From: Humulus lupulus
Taxonomy: Eukaryota; Streptophyta; Magnoliopsida; Rosales; Cannabaceae
Direction: 5' to 3'
DNA length: 64,000 nt
Assembly: GCF_963169125.1 (NCBI RefSeq)
Contig: NC_084794.1
Coordinates: forward strand, 155,692,858 to 155,756,857
Of this stretch, positions 1 through 12,452 are shown one piece after another; within the stretch, counting starts at the first letter, position 1; each line of letters starts with the position of its first letter. The notes beneath the pieces are model-generated. The model did not search any database, was not told the origin of the DNA, and saw only the letters and a list, made by a program, of their open reading frames with translations. Both the position numbers and the translations under genes were made by a program.

Positions 1-401
1 GCCCCAAAATCTAATAATCAACTGATCCAAATGTAATTCAATGCTTACCTTAGTTTCTAGTTTGATTCCCTAGCTTCCACTAAGTTAATCCTCCAAATCC
101 TTAGCTCAAACCTCTGAATTCCCAGCGAAATCCCCTTAGTTTTCAGTGATTTTCCTTGAGAGAGAAGAGGAAAGAAGGAAAGAAAGAGGAAAGGGTCGGT
201 TCTTAATGTTTCCACTGTTTTCTAAGTTTTATCTATCTACCCTTAAGCAATTAAATCAATCCCGAGGCTCAGGGTACCAGAAACGTCCCCGAGGATAAAA
301 TTGTAAAATTCCTCAATATTCCCGGCTAAGCTTCCTAACCTCAAATATATCTCTGATTATTTATTTCCATAACCCGATAACCTAAATAACCATCCAACAC
401 C

Positions 402-406
402 TGAAA
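402..406. repeat. TSD of K, left copy (TGAAA)
   Basis: Perfect direct repeat of 2234-2238, immediately outside the TG...CA termini of K. Confidence 0.75.
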
Positions 407-2233
407 TGTTGGATTAGCTTATACAGAATCTTTATTTATTTTCATGTATATCTAATATTAAACAAATTAATACGAGATAGCCTAAAACATGTTTCTAAAA
501 TTGAATTCAAAGAGAAACAAAGAATAGAATACTTACAGTATACGTAGTGGAATTAAGAGTCCTTCCTTCAGTTTCTCTAACTCTTGTATCCTCTCTGTCG
601 CAGAGTATTATCAAGAAACTGAACCGATCTTCTATTTTCTTCACAATCTTCCAATGTATCCTTAGAACCACCTAGACTAGTGTGAGCAATTCTCAACACA
701 TGAGACAGATATAGAGAGAAGAAGAGAAAATAACAAAGAGGCCTAGAAAAGGACTTGTGTTTAGAGAGAATCTAAAACTATCAGAAAATGTGACTTGTGA
801 AAAGCACTCCTTTTATAGACTCAATTAGGCCATTTAATTTAATTAAAAAATCAATAAAATAATAGCCATTTTTAATCCCTAAGTCGAAATTATCATGGGC
901 TATAGACCCGTGAAATTTCCCATTTGATTATAAGCCCATTGAACTTAAAATCAAGGCCTGTATTATTTTCTATTGATTTAATTAATTAAATAATTATTTA
1001 AATCCTTTATCAAATTAATTATTTATAATTTGAACCTTGATTTAAATTTATTTATTAATTTAGATACCAATTTATCTTAATTAATAAATCTGCCATAATT
1101 TCTCTTTTCTTCTCAAAATTACACAACTCTGTGAAACTATCCAAAATTGACCTGGTCAACTTTGATAATTCTAATTGATGATTAAATCAATTAATTGAGA
1201 CTATCTAGATGATTTTATCCAAGGTACAATGGGGACCACGGGCCTATGAAATCAAGCTCCAATAAGTTATCATAAATCTAACAATTAAATTTACTAACTT
1301 AATAATTCCTCGTGACTCCACTATTGACTTGGAATTGCACTCTTAAATTCATAGAACGCTCTATACCAAATATAGATATGCTATTAATTATCCATTGTTA
1401 CAACCATAATTGTCACTCAATCCTCTATAGACGGTCTACAATGAGATAGGACTAAAATACCGTTTTACCCCTCATTGTATTTTATCCTTAAAACACTTAG
1501 TTCCTTGTAAATGATATTTCAGTAAACTAATAATAATTACTGAAATGAGATCTCTATCATTTAACACCTTGAACCAAACTAAAAGGAAACCATCATTTCA
1601 CTTCTTCATCAGAAGCTATAGATGTTCATATCTATGATTAACACTCCCACTCAATTATACTACCGAGTTCCCAAGATGTAAGTATGGGCCAGTCCGTAGG
1701 GTAAGCTAGTAACAAACAAGTCAAAGAACTCAAATAATACAATCAGTTAGAATACTAAGCACTCAGAATTGAGATTGAATTGACCTATGGCCAACTATAT
1801 GATATGACTAGAATAGATAATAACGGTATGTTTACTTATCTTATCTACTGTCAATATCTGTCCAGTCCGTAACAAATACATCCGATCTTATCTACTTTGC
1901 TAATATTCTAGAAACAACATAACACTGTAATGTGTAAGTAGATCATAATGTAGATTGGCAAGTCAGTGTAAATCCTATGCACTGACTAATCTTAGGACTA
2001 ACTTATTTTTGAACATATAATCATATTTATATTCCACTGCGATTACGTCACTATAAATAAGATTAGCTATATGCTCGGGATTTAATAGAAGTTTATATTA
2101 AACAAATAATCATGAAAATAAAACATGCGAGCAAAGTGATTAACCAAGTCAAGAAATGATTTCTATTCTTTTATTGATAATAAAATGAGATTACAAAGAA
2201 TTTGGGTTTTAATTAGGGCATAAAACGCCAACA
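407..2233 (-). mobile_element. K: solo LTR of copia type
   Basis: The sequence starts TGTTGGATTAG and ends CGCCAACA, a TGTTGG/CCAACA inverted end typical of LTRs. It is flanked by the perfect 5-bp repeat TGAAA at 402-406 and 2234-2238. No gag or pol peptides are visible inside. The layout (AT-rich, a purine-rich leader near 700-760, then long AT runs) resembles the LTR of copia element F, which is why I call it copia type. The minus orientation rests on that resemblance only. It is most simply a solo LTR left by recombination between two LTRs. Confidence 0.7.
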
Positions 2234-2519
2234 TGAAATACCCCTTGACTTGCCCCAAGTCCAGTATTAAGCCCCGTTGTGACTTTCCCGCTAACTAGCT
2301 CCCTAGGATCACCTCAAATCGCATGATGCAGTTTTACCCACATAATAATGTGGTTCTCCCAAATATAACATATAATCGCATATTCATTCATATAACCATA
2401 CACACATACTTATCATATAATCATGCATTAAATTAATAAATTCACACATAAACCAATTATGCCCTCTCGGCACACTAATCTAGGCCCTTAAGCCATATTA
2501 GTGATTTTGGGTCGTTACA

Positions 2520-3068
2520 TGGAGGCAGTGAACAAAACTTTCAAGACCAATTTGAAAAAGTGATTGGACAATGCTAAAGGGTTATGACCTGAACAACTTC
2601 CACAAGTACTTTGGGCTTATAGAACCTCACATTGCACCTCTACTGGGGATGCTCTCTTCTCACTAACCTATGGAAGTGAAGCTATGCTCCTAGTCAAGAC
2701 CTTGTTGACATCACATAGGCAAAGAACCTTTGACCAGGAGGGGAATCACTACCTGCTAAATGCATCCCTAGATCTAATTGAAGAATGATGAGAGGAATAA
2801 CAGATACAACTCGCCCATTATCAACAAAGGGTAACACGATACTTCAATTCAAAGGTCAAAGAACGAAGGCTCAAACTAGGAGAATTGGTTCTCGAATGGT
2901 GTTTCTAGCCAACAAGGACCCTAAATATGGTGTTTTAGGATCGAACTAGAAGGACCATATCAGATCGTGAAAATTTGGCTAGAAGGAACTTTCAAACTAG
3001 CTTGGCTAAATGGAGAGGAAATTCCACGAACTTGGAATGCTTTGCATTTAAAGAAATACTATCAGTAA
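2520..3068 (+). pseudogene. D pol fragment: integrase C-terminal part
   Basis: The translation starts within the catalytic-glutamate motif (EAVNKT), continues through the LPQVLWAYRTSH and GSEAM motifs of Tat-lineage integrases, and ends KKYYQ followed by TAA at 3066-3068. That is the same ending as pol in C and B. In-frame stops follow KTNLKK and EE, and a frameshift lies near 2900-2950, so the copy is dead. J was inserted immediately upstream and separates this piece from the rest of pol. Integrase joins element cDNA to chromosomal DNA; only the tail beyond the first two catalytic aspartates is present here. Confidence 0.85.
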
Positions 3069-3834
3069 TAGGGCTTATTTGTTTAGTTAAATTTATGTTA
3101 TCATTTTTGTAAGGATTAATGATAAAGGACATATCATTTAATTTATCATCGAATTGATAAAAGGATGTTGTGTAGCTTAAACACAGTACCATAATTTTTC
3201 ACTAAATCTTGTTTAGTACGAGTTCATAGTGTAAAAACGATCTAAAATATTTATAAATTATGATTGCTTGGGGGGCATATAACCCTTAGTACAATCTTTG
3301 AAACATTCTTCAAATTTAAGAAAAAAATGTATAACTTAGAATTTGGAAATTTGGAAATCACACGACATGTTAAAGATAAAGTTTTCAAAGTAATTCCAAA
3401 TATAAAGTAAGTTAAGAAAATTCAAAGCAACAGAAAAAATCATGAAACTAAACCAGGTACAAATAATCTTAGAACTAAACAAGGTCCAAAAACTAAATAG
3501 TAACAAGTACATGCGAACAGGCAATAAAAACTCTGGAGACAACCAAGTCCACGACGTGAAATTAACTGGTCAGCCATCATGCATATTCCTCGATCTTAAC
3601 ACAATCCCTATAACTATGCAAGTGTATAAAAACATAGAAAGTTTAATAGCACAAAAATAAATGAAGAGAAGGGAAAAAGCGTAAAGATTGTAGTTATGTA
3701 AATATAAAATGAGGATAAATAACCTCGAAGAAAGCCCTAAGGAAAATTGTCTCGACCTATATGACCTAATAGCAATAGATAAAAAATATCACCAAGAAAA
3801 AGAAAAACATATAAAGCATAAATGGACGAGGCCT
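3069..3834. other. D: spacer between convergent pol and antisense gene
   Basis: An AT-rich stretch between two tail-to-tail reading frames. Short ORFs at 3336-3542 and 3442-3660 overlap each other on opposite strands and resemble nothing I know. No tandem array like that in the matching spacer of C is visible. Confidence 0.5.
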
Positions 3835-6460
3835 TCAACTCTGAGCTTCGGCAACTTGCTCATGAGAAGAAATCTTGTCCTCCCCTACATTTCCTCTAGC
3901 CCCTGAGGTTGTGTCCACTATCTTGGTCGGTTCTTTCACTAGTTGATCCTAGAATTTGGCTAGGTATCGCCCCCACAGCTTGGTGTCCAAGAAGAAGAAG
4001 TCACCTTCCTAGTTACAGCCCCAAACCTTGTAATTTTTTTTTTCCAGGGACTCTGCCAGCTCTGCATCAACTCCCTTAACCTTCAGCTGGAGCTCCTTAA
4101 ATTTTGAATTAGCTTTCTTAACCTTCAGATGGAGCTCCTCGACTTGTGCATACTTTCTTGACCATAAACTGGAGCTCCTCGACTTTCCCTTGAAGCTAGT
4201 CGCGGTTTTGGATCACTTCCATGGCCTATGCTTGCTCCATTTCCTTAGAGGTTTCATCCTCGATACTCTTGCACCCATCTGTGACTTCGTCGAGCTCCTT
4301 CATGGATTGCTATGCTCCAACAAGGGTGGAACAGATCTGTTCTCCAAAGTGGATCTGGGCAAAACATGACTGCATTGAAATATAAATGAAGGGTTAGACT
4401 GCAGAAAATATAGGATAAATTTTGAGAAAAAAGCAATGAAACTCACGGTCAGACACATCCTTAGGCTACAGTTTAGAACAGATGGAGCGGCCTCTCCCTC
4501 AATCATTTTCATCTCCTTAGCGGAGAGCTGATTGAGATGTTCGACCACTTGACTAGTAAGGCTATGAAATGGAGCTCGAAGATGGTTGGGAAATTTACCC
4601 ACCTTGATATGAGGAGCTGGGATGGAAACCAAAGGAGCTTCCTGGATAACCTAGGCAACTGTAGAATCGGACACCCGAGGAGCTAGGGGAGGAGTATCCT
4701 CGATTGTTACCATTGAAGCTTGTGGTTGGGAGGAGGTGGTCTCCTTGTCTTGGGCTTGAGTCCCTGTTGAAGCTCCAGGCCCAGAGGTGGCCTTCTTTGA
4801 TACATGTTGCCTCTTAACGGCGGGACCAGAACTAGTCTTAAAGGTACTTTTGAGGTCCATGTCGTCCTCTGAAAAATGATCAAAGAAGGGTTTGACAAAT
4901 TCTAACTAGGTAAAAAACAAGAAGTAAAAGTACAAGAATCCTACCCTCCGAACTAGAGGAGGAAACGACAATGATTAGCTCTGGGTTGGGGACTAGGCTA
5001 GCTACAGTTGGGACCTCTAACTCTTGGATTATTGGGGGTGGGAAATACTAAAAAAAAATTACACGGGAACCCTTTCAGGCTCGATCTCTTCATCTGGGCT
5101 AGGCTTGTATTCAACTTGCCTAAAGCCTTGGTAAAAGGTGCTACAGTCTAAGGTATATCCAGGTTGGATGTTTTTTCCATATTGCTGAAAAAATGGTGGA
5201 CATAAATGGACGGTGTCATCGAACACTACTGTATATTTAGGGTAGGTAAGATCATGGCGAAGGATAAAGAGGTCAGCACATTATTGCACCACGACGTCAA
5301 TGTTTGGATCCTTAGGGTGCCTAGACATGATCTTCCTCGGATCATGTCAGGCAAATACAAAAATAGCAACAACTCACTATATATCATTATAATTTTTTCC
5401 TTGGACAGAGGTGCTGGCTGCTGCCCTAGACTCCACTCGACCTGAGTTATTATCTAGATCATCCCGGGAAAGGTTTCTACGCACCAAGGGCGTAACCTCT
5501 TCGTCTTTCATTTCCTCAACCTCCTTTATGGTACCTAGGGGACTCTTCCTAGGAGGACCTTGAGGTTCTATTGCCAAATATTGGCCCCTCATTATCAGAC
5601 CACATGCCAACATGTTGTCATCTATTATCACTACTCTGTATTCCTTTTCAGCGGCTTAACCAGGGGCAAGGATCTGGTATTGGTTCAAACAGACCTGGGA
5701 AGCTGCGGACCTCTTATAAATGGTTGCACAAGTAAGTAAAATGGTCAAAATAAGTAAATATTAAAACAATAACTTTACTAACGTCAAGGAAAAAACACTT
5801 ACAAGGTTGGTTGAAATAACAGAAGTCACACATCTGAAATATGTTCTACATAAAGAACTGGTCCTTATAGTCATTTGGATGGTTGGGGAGGTCGATGATG
5901 CTAGCCTTTTTTTTTTTTTTTTAGAATCTAGTGAGGTAGTAGAAACCATCACAACCTGTTGTGGTGTCTGGATTGTCTTTAAGGAAAAAGAAATATAATA
6001 TATCTTCAAGAATGGGGTCCTTCCACTTGTTCTTATGAAATAAATACATAAGCCTCGCAAGGAGGCGATAAGTGTTGGGGGGAAGCTGGAACGTAGTTAG
6101 CTTCACAAATTTTAGAAAGTATGTGATACACGAACTCAGTGGGAGGAATGTGCCTGCTTTCAGGTGCATGTCTCTCCATGCCCTGAAGTCGTCCTCTAGG
6201 GGAGTGCAACTTTGCTCACCCTCCAGTGCAGGTCGCGCATAAATCTTGGAATCTGTCTCGATATCGTGGCCCCTAATTATTTTGTTCACCGGGGGCATCG
6301 AAATTATACGAGAGACTGTCCTCTCGACCTCATAAAATTTGTTGGCATTTACCTTGACCGCCCTTTCCTCCACTTGTTCATAGTGGGGGATGGGGGTTTC
6401 AGCGACCTGTTTATCCTTGGAAGAGAAACCTACAATAGCTTTGCCTTTCTTGTTGCTCAT
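3835..6460 (-). pseudogene. D antisense accessory gene: Transposase_28-like domain plus coiled coil, four exons
   Basis: Starts at the ATG at 6460 (MSNKKGKA) and ends with TGA at 3835-3837. Exons inferred by comparison with C: 6460-5803, 5723-4945, 4868-4447, 4369-3835. Exon 1 carries the domain with PLEDDF, HLKAGTFLPL, LPPNTYRLLARL and DGFYYLT, resembling the putative gypsy-type transposon domain. Exon 2 is acidic, exon 3 basic then helical (VVEHLNQLSAKEMKMIE), and exon 4 a heptad-rich coiled coil ending near LWGRYLAKFQDQL. Introns have GT starts, and introns 2 and 3 end in CAG. The expected acceptor of intron 1 reads CAA at 5726-5724. There are stops in exons 1, 2 and 4, and an A/T run at 5908-5924 causes a frameshift. 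It lies opposite to D pol. Function unknown; similar extra ORFs are known in Tat-lineage elements. Confidence 0.75.
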
Positions 6461-6876
6461 TTTTAATGTTTTAGTTTGCCTTGTTACAAAATGAATGTAA
6501 GAGGAGACTTAGGGATGTAACCTACATTCAAGATCATGGGAGAACGTGATCTAAAGATCAAAAGCTTCTTTGCTCGAACTAAAGCTTCTACAAGATGAAA
6601 AATTATCTAAAGTCCATATACATGTATCCACACGTGCCCCTAATTCATGCGTCCTAATCTCGGGAAGTACTGCCACCTTGGAAGTCGCGTGTCAGAACAG
6701 TGGTTTTGAATGGCAGTTTTAATACAAAACCACCCCAAAACTGTGTCGCTTAAGCTACCCAGCTTCAAACCTGAAACCCCTAAAATTTTTGCCTAAATTT
6801 CTACCCATTCAACCTCAAAACCCAAAAATTTGCCTATTTTGTGCCTTACATTCTGTTGATTTTGGTCCTATAAGAT
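6461..6876 (-). other. D antisense gene: leader intron, ATG-proximal part
   Basis: Between the start codon of the antisense gene and the C insertion. On the minus strand a possible acceptor (AACAAG, then GC) lies about 20 bases before the ATG. Its position matches TTCGTTAG before the ATG in C. Together with 20922-21062 this would be one leader intron that C interrupted. Confidence 0.45.
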
Positions 6877-7605
6877 TGTTGATGCGGTTCTTCGCCAACA
6901 CGTAATTAAGAAAATGAAGAGAAAGGGATTAGTGCTAAGTGTGAACCGAAACAGATATTATTGCTCCTTTTGAGTGGTTCAAAGGTTAAAATCCTTCTAC
7001 TCCACTAGTCAGTATTATTGCTCTATACTGGATATTTGATTACAGGGCATTTTTTACAACAGAGAATCCAACCCTTATTAAGTCCCAGGGTCTCCATATT
7101 TATAGGAGAAGGCACCTGGGAGTTGGTAAGAAGGTTATCCCGTGACCCTCTTATCTATCACATCAAGTCTGTGACATTCATGATTAATTCCTAAACCTAA
7201 CACATTAGTATGGTCAAATCGATAGGTAAGGAGATAATGGGCCGCACGGCCCAACCCAGTCGTGGGTGTCTGAATACGCACGTTCCTGCTGCGTGTCCGA
7301 GAAGTCAGGGGCATATCAGACACGTGATGTCTGATATATGCACGTTTACCTTGCGTGTGTTGACTTTACAAAGGGTCATAGCCTTCATACCCAGTTCTTA
7401 CCGTGAGCTGGATACTTATCTCTACCATAGGCCTTCAGAATCCGGGGTCAAGTCTTGTGCAATCTTGGCGAACCCTTGAGTTTCCTTGAGCTAAGTAGGT
7501 ACGACCTAATGACAGGAGCTTCGGTCTGCGGGACGTCCACGAGATAACTATGATTAGGCCGCAGCTCGGCTCGCTAATCAGCCCGTGGGAAAAACAGGGC
7601 GTACA
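6877..7605 (-). repeat. C: 3' LTR
   Basis: Starts TGTTGATGCGG and ends GGGCGTACA. It pairs with 20158-20916 along its length but lacks a block of about 40 bp found at 20241-20284 in the other copy. The adjoining PPT at 7606-7621 shows that this is the 3' copy for a minus-strand element. Confidence 0.85.
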
Positions 7606-7621
7606 TTTACCCCCTAATCCC
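7606..7621 (-). other. C: polypurine tract
   Basis: On the minus strand this reads GGGATTAGGGGGTAAA directly before the LTR terminus TGT. Such a tract primes plus-strand DNA synthesis in LTR elements. Confidence 0.75.
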
Positions 7622-7868
7622 CTGCTCATGGTATGCCACGTCGGGTAAGACTGCAATAGGGGCTTTTAGGCTTCCCCATGAACTCTTCATATTCCACGTC
7701 TTACGCAGGCGCCTGATACGTGGAACATCGTGGTTGGTGATGGTACGCCTTACAAGAACCGCATTAAATGGCCTAGCCTATGCTCAGCCGTCGTTCCGTA
7801 TTTCGAGTGGAGGGTCTCGGATCCCTCATCAGGGCCATCCAACGGCCCTCTACACGTGACCCTTCACG

Positions 7869-7880
7869 TATATAAAAAGG
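7869..7880 (+). promoter_or_regulatory. C: TATA box for the antisense gene
   Basis: TATATAAAAAGG on the plus strand, 264 bp inside the edge of the 3' LTR and pointing at the antisense ORF. A pyrimidine-rich leader (CTTCTTCTTCTCTC near 7933-7946) follows. B and D have a TATA box at almost the same distance from their 3' LTRs, which supports a real promoter over a chance match. Confidence 0.65.
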
Positions 7881-8489
7881 GGTGGCCACCCTACGCACGG
7901 GCCACCCTTTCATTTGAAATTTTTCTGAATCTCTTCTTCTTCTCTCTTCATCTCAGATGAAAAAAAACCCTCTTCTCTATGACTGCTATACTCAGCGTTC
8001 AAAAGGCTCAGACGTCAAAATTCTACAAAGCTTTGGAAGCCGGTACTCCGATGAAGCTTTCACCCAGGAAATACCTTCATCCGCCTCCCAGTCAAACACT
8101 ATAAGTTCCCTGACCATGTGTGTTTTGGAAATATATTTCACTGTAGCTTAGGTAAATATTTTACTGTAGCCGCATGCATGGTTTTACTGGGTTTTTCCGA
8201 TATGAAGGGTGAAAGCCCCTTTTTAGGCTAGGGTATCTTTGCTATAGGAAATCGTTTAAGAGTATGGTTTACAGGATGCTTTTTCTGGGAAAAATTTCTG
8301 CGTAGGAGTTTTGGAACTTTTGGGTGCAAAACCAGGTAGCTTAGGGAACACGCTTCACAGGCAGTTTTGCATTTTTTGTCTACTGAAACTTTCCCCCAAG
8401 GCAAATTCTATCCTGACCCTCCTGACCCACGAATTCTGAGTAATCGGGGATCTATTGGGAGCACAGGCGCGTGTTCATCGAACCGCGTG
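7881..8489 (+). other. C: leader of the antisense gene, before L
   Basis: A probable untranslated leader and the start of its intron. Short ORFs at 7957-8151 and 8367-8612 show no similarity to anything I know. Possible donors are TTAG|GTAAAT near 8152 and a weaker GGTACT near 8043. The acceptor would be TTCGTTAG just before the ATG at 10960, so L sits in the intron. Confidence 0.4.
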
Positions 8490-10841
8490 TGTAATGCCCC
8501 GGATTCCCTATTATGGTTAATGGCTGTATTAGTAGGCCGGGAGGGCCATAACTGTTTAATTATGCCATTAAATGTGTTTAAGCATGTTTATGAGAACTAT
8601 ATTATAATATGATGTTAAATGCATGCATGTGAGTTCACATGTGTTTACAGGGGTATTATGGTAATTTGGCCCGTTGAGGGTATAATTGAATACTTGTTTG
8701 TATGTAATGATATATTGTGAGACCACATTATAATGTGGATTGGTTCGAGTATTCCGACATGAGACGATCGTTAAACGTGATTATCGGTTTGGTCATAACA
8801 GGTTTGAGCTCGGGGCTCGGGGTGAGTCTCGGGGTGATATTAAAGGTTATCGCGTTACCGGGGATTTTAGGGTAACGGGTTATGAAATATTGGTGTTTGA
8901 GGATATTGAGATTAGCGGGAATTGGGAAGCATTAATTATGATTAACGGGTTAAGCTAGAAGTACCAATTTTACCCCTAGAGTAGTTTGAAAGGCTTTAGA
9001 TGACACAAGGGCATTTTGGTCTTTTTAGGGGTGGATATATATGAACTTAAGTGGCTGAGGACTGTAGAATAAAATAGAGTAAACAGGGGTTAGTTTCTTT
9101 TCTCTTCCCGTACAAATTCCTCCATTTCCTTCTTTGGTGTTTTGGAGCTCTAGTTGTGGATTCAAGCTAAAGGAACTTAGGGCTGGGTTGGAGACTTGGT
9201 TCTGCTTGTGTGGGAAGTTCAAAAACAGGTTCTAAGGTAAGCTTTAACCATTGAATTCAAGTTAAGCTCTGTTTTTGTTTTAGCTTTTGAATCATGAGTT
9301 TTGATGTGGAAAGTGTGAATCAAAGGACGTTTTTGGTGTTAGTTGATTGGGTTTTGGCGAGGAGGTGTATGGGTAAGGTTTAGGGGTTGAATTGGATGTT
9401 TGGAAGAGGTTTAGAGAGGGTTAGAAGGTCTGGTTTGTGAAGGGAAATGCAGGGTTGAAAATCTGGTTCGTGTGTGGCCGTTCTAGCTTTTCTGGGCTGG
9501 GTGCCGCGGCACAGCTTTTGTGTGTCGCGGCCCATGCGCATCTGGAAGGTGGGGGGGCCTCTTTTTTTGGGGCGTGCCGCGGCACAGCTTTTGGGGGCCG
9601 CGGCCCATAAGGCCAAAATTTTCTTAAAGTGGTTTTTAGCTTAGGGATTCAAACCATAGGCCTCGGGGTTGGACCTAGTACCCGGTTGGGTAGTATTTGA
9701 GGTCTCGGGGGCTGGGATTTGGTTTGGGAACCCTCAGTTATCATTTTTATTGATAAATCTTATATTTTGGTTATGACCAGGTGACCGTCGAGGAATTTAA
9801 AGGTTGATCGTTCTCAGGGGTCGTTCGTATAATTATTCTCACTCGAACCAGAGGTAAGAAAATGGTGTTTGAGTACAGTTGCACCCTGTATAGGTATCTG
9901 ACATGCGTGGTTTGATACTTGAGGCATGTTGGTTGATATATGTGGACATGGATTGCATATTAAATGCTGTTGAACGTTGTTTACCTGTTTGAGACACTGA
10001 CTAGTTAGGGACCGACTCTAAAGTCGAGAATCATGCATTGAATGGCTCTATAGCATTAATGCCAGACCGACCCTAGGGTCGAGGAACTTATAAGCGCTTG
10101 CCTGGCTTACAACCAGATGAATATAGCCAAGGTATATGACCCCGGTGACTGTTTGTCACATGGCTAAAGGACGTTGTCCATAGTTTCGACTCCAGAGTCA
10201 TGAGGAAGGTTATGTTGGTGACAAATCACCATGCACATGTCCTAAACAAACTTATAAATGAATCACTATTCAGTTAAGCCCTGGTGACCCTATCGTCACA
10301 TGGCTAGAGGGAACGATGCTCATTATTGTGACTTTTGGCTATTGTCACCTATTTGTTGGACAGATAGTCCTGAATGGTTATTATGATCGTTGTTGATATT
10401 ATATCATGCTTTATTATGTTTTCTTGCTGGGCCTCGGCTCATGGGTGCTACGTGGTGCAGGTAAAGGGAAGGAAAAGCTTGGCCAACCCTGAGTGGAGAG
10501 CTTGGGCGATGTGATGTACATACAGGGCCGCTTGACCGCCACGGTCAAGGAGTTCTCAGAGGGACTAGGGGTTTACCCTACTTTTGCCGCTTAGGCCGGC
10601 GGGGATTGTACATTTGGAACTGTAGCAACTCTTTTCTAACTTGAACTACTTGTAAACATTTTAAAAAGGCTCATGAGAAATTTATTTACTTAATGAAAAG
10701 TGTCCTTTCCTTTTTACTGGTTTTACACCTTAACCTGTTAATGACACCTAGATCACGTTTTTAACCAAAGGACTCGGGTAGCGGGTCAAATTTCTGGTTC
10801 ACCAATCACCGTAACTGTTCTGGGGTAGCCAGGGCGTTACA
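8490..10841 (+). mobile_element. L: solo LTR of Tekay-type gypsy element
   Basis: Begins TGTAATGCCCC and ends AGGGCGTTACA, with the perfect 5-bp repeat GCGTG at 8485-8489 and 10842-10846. Its ends and a block near 10433-10465 (CTCGGCTCATGGGTGCTACG) match the LTRs of A, though much of the middle differs, so L is a related but separate family. No gag or pol is present inside. Tandem-like GC-rich motifs occupy 9490-9610. ORFs inside it (8740-8958, 9380-9616) look fortuitous. Confidence 0.85.
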
Positions 10842-11622
10842 GCGTGGTCCCACTCTCCACGGGCTGGGCTTACCTTTGCTCGTGCAAATAAAATTTGATT
10901 TTTCCTCACGCTTGGGTCGCCTTTTCTGAAATGTTTTCTTTTGTTCGTTAGGCGACCAGATGGCACCGAAAAGGAATGCCCCCAAGAAGACCGTCAGCAG
11001 CTCGGCCTCACAGTAGGACAAAGGAAAGGAAGTGATACCAGACTCCCCAATCCCCAACTTTGGGCCGGCGGTGGAGCAGGAGGTCGAGGTCGCCCCCAAC
11101 GCCTTCTCTGAGGCAGAGAGGATCATCTCAAAGGTCACCGACCAGACGAAGATCAACAAAATCTTTCTCTCCCACAACATCGCCCTGGGGAGAGCATCCG
11201 TAGTGGCCCGACCTGTCGTAGAGGGCGAGCGGAGCTGTGTGCCTCTCGACGAGTCGTTCGCGGCGAACATTTTAAGGCAGGGGCCTTCCTCCCGCTGGAT
11301 CAGTATTTTGTTGATTTCTTTAATTACGTGGGGTTGGCCCCATTTCATCTCCCCCCCAACTCCTATCGCTTGCTGGCGGGGTTGAAATACTTGTTTCAGA
11401 AGCATGAGTGGGAGGTCCCCACTCCTGCAGACATCTTATACTTTTTTTGCCTCAAGGCCAGCCCGGACCAGCGGGGGCGAGGCGACGGGTTTTACTACTT
11501 AACCTGATTTCCCAATACGACTGCGGTCATCGAGCTGCCCAGCCACCCCAATGACTTCACGAACCAGTTCTTCATCTCGACGGGGTTCAGAAACTGCGAG
11601 CTCCACTACTTCAATCGCCCTT

Positions 11623-11717
11623 GTAAGTGTTTGTTTTTTTTCTTTATCCTTAGCTCGGAAGTTAAGTGTCGCTTTTGCTCCTTCCATATCCTTTTCTGGC
11701 TTAGACCAATCATGCAG
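11623..11717 (+). other. C antisense gene: intron 1
   Basis: GTAAGTGTTT at the start, T-rich, ending CATGCAG. It begins after the same CCTT codon context as intron 1 of D, in phase 1. Confidence 0.65.
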
Positions 11718-12452
11718 CCATCTTCGCGAGGACAGAGAAATCTGTGACCCTCGGGGCCCAATATGAGACACTGGCGGGCTTGCCCCCCAGTGAGAAAGAT
11801 TACCGTGCGCTCGTAACGGACGAGACGATGGTGGCTTGCAAGCTGATTTTCCCAAATCAGAGTTTGAACCTCAGGAGGCCCCGGGGGCTTCCCCCAGCTC
11901 GCGAAACCAGACCCATCATCGTGGAGGAGGTTGCTGAAGACGAGGATGAGGAGGACGAGGGGGACGAAGTTCCCCTCGTGAGGAATAGGAAGCGGACCTT
12001 GGAGATCGTCCCGGGGACGGGCGAGGAGAGGATCCAATCCGGAGCAGCTGCGGGTCCTTCTGGCCAAGGTAAGCCTTACATGTTTAGGAGTCTAGATATG
12101 GCCATAGCAGACCCCCGGCTGGCTAGGTTCAATCCTAGGCAGCTCGTCCATCGTCACCGAAGCGATCCGGACCTGAACACCACCCTGCTCCACTGTGTTG
12201 ACTGGCTTGTGCTGGACTATCAAGATAGCTGGACTAGGGGTACCGTAGTAGTAGATAATACCCTAGCCTTTAGGTCGATCCTATTTGAGGAGTATGGGAC
12301 CAACCTTCTTACATTGCCCTCACTCCGGAGGGGCGTCGCGGCTCTGGGGATTAGGCAATATGTAGAGAAATCTAGCCCTGAGTCAGACCCGGACCCAGAA
12401 CTTGCGCCAGCTCGGGAAGTAATCGAATTAGATTCTTCTTCTAGCCCGGGGG

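Larger units (their letters stand above)
1..2519 (-). mobile_element. J: Tekay-type gypsy LTR, partial, interrupted
   Basis: Read on the minus strand from 2519, this begins TGTAACGACCC and continues with stretches that align by eye with the LTRs of element A: a GAGGGCATAATTGG block, an ACCACATTATTATGTGG block, and GGGGTATTT. Its edge at 2519 abuts the integrase coding sequence of D, so J was inserted into D. The five bases 2520-2524 (TGGAG) are the expected TSD, but the partner lies left of the window. The LTR runs off the left edge, so whether J is a solo LTR or a full element cannot be told. Segments 1-406 and 2239-2519 belong to J; the middle is K. Confidence 0.75.

Noticed and set aside
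7210..7479. ORF of 89 codons, also seen at 20521-20730
   Set aside because: Both lie at the same place in the two LTRs of C; LTR sequence, not a gene.
10806..12067. Minus-strand ORFs of 199, 118 and 153 codons
   Set aside because: Shadows of the plus-strand accessory gene of C, whose frames match D and B; the 199-codon one also runs into solo LTR L.
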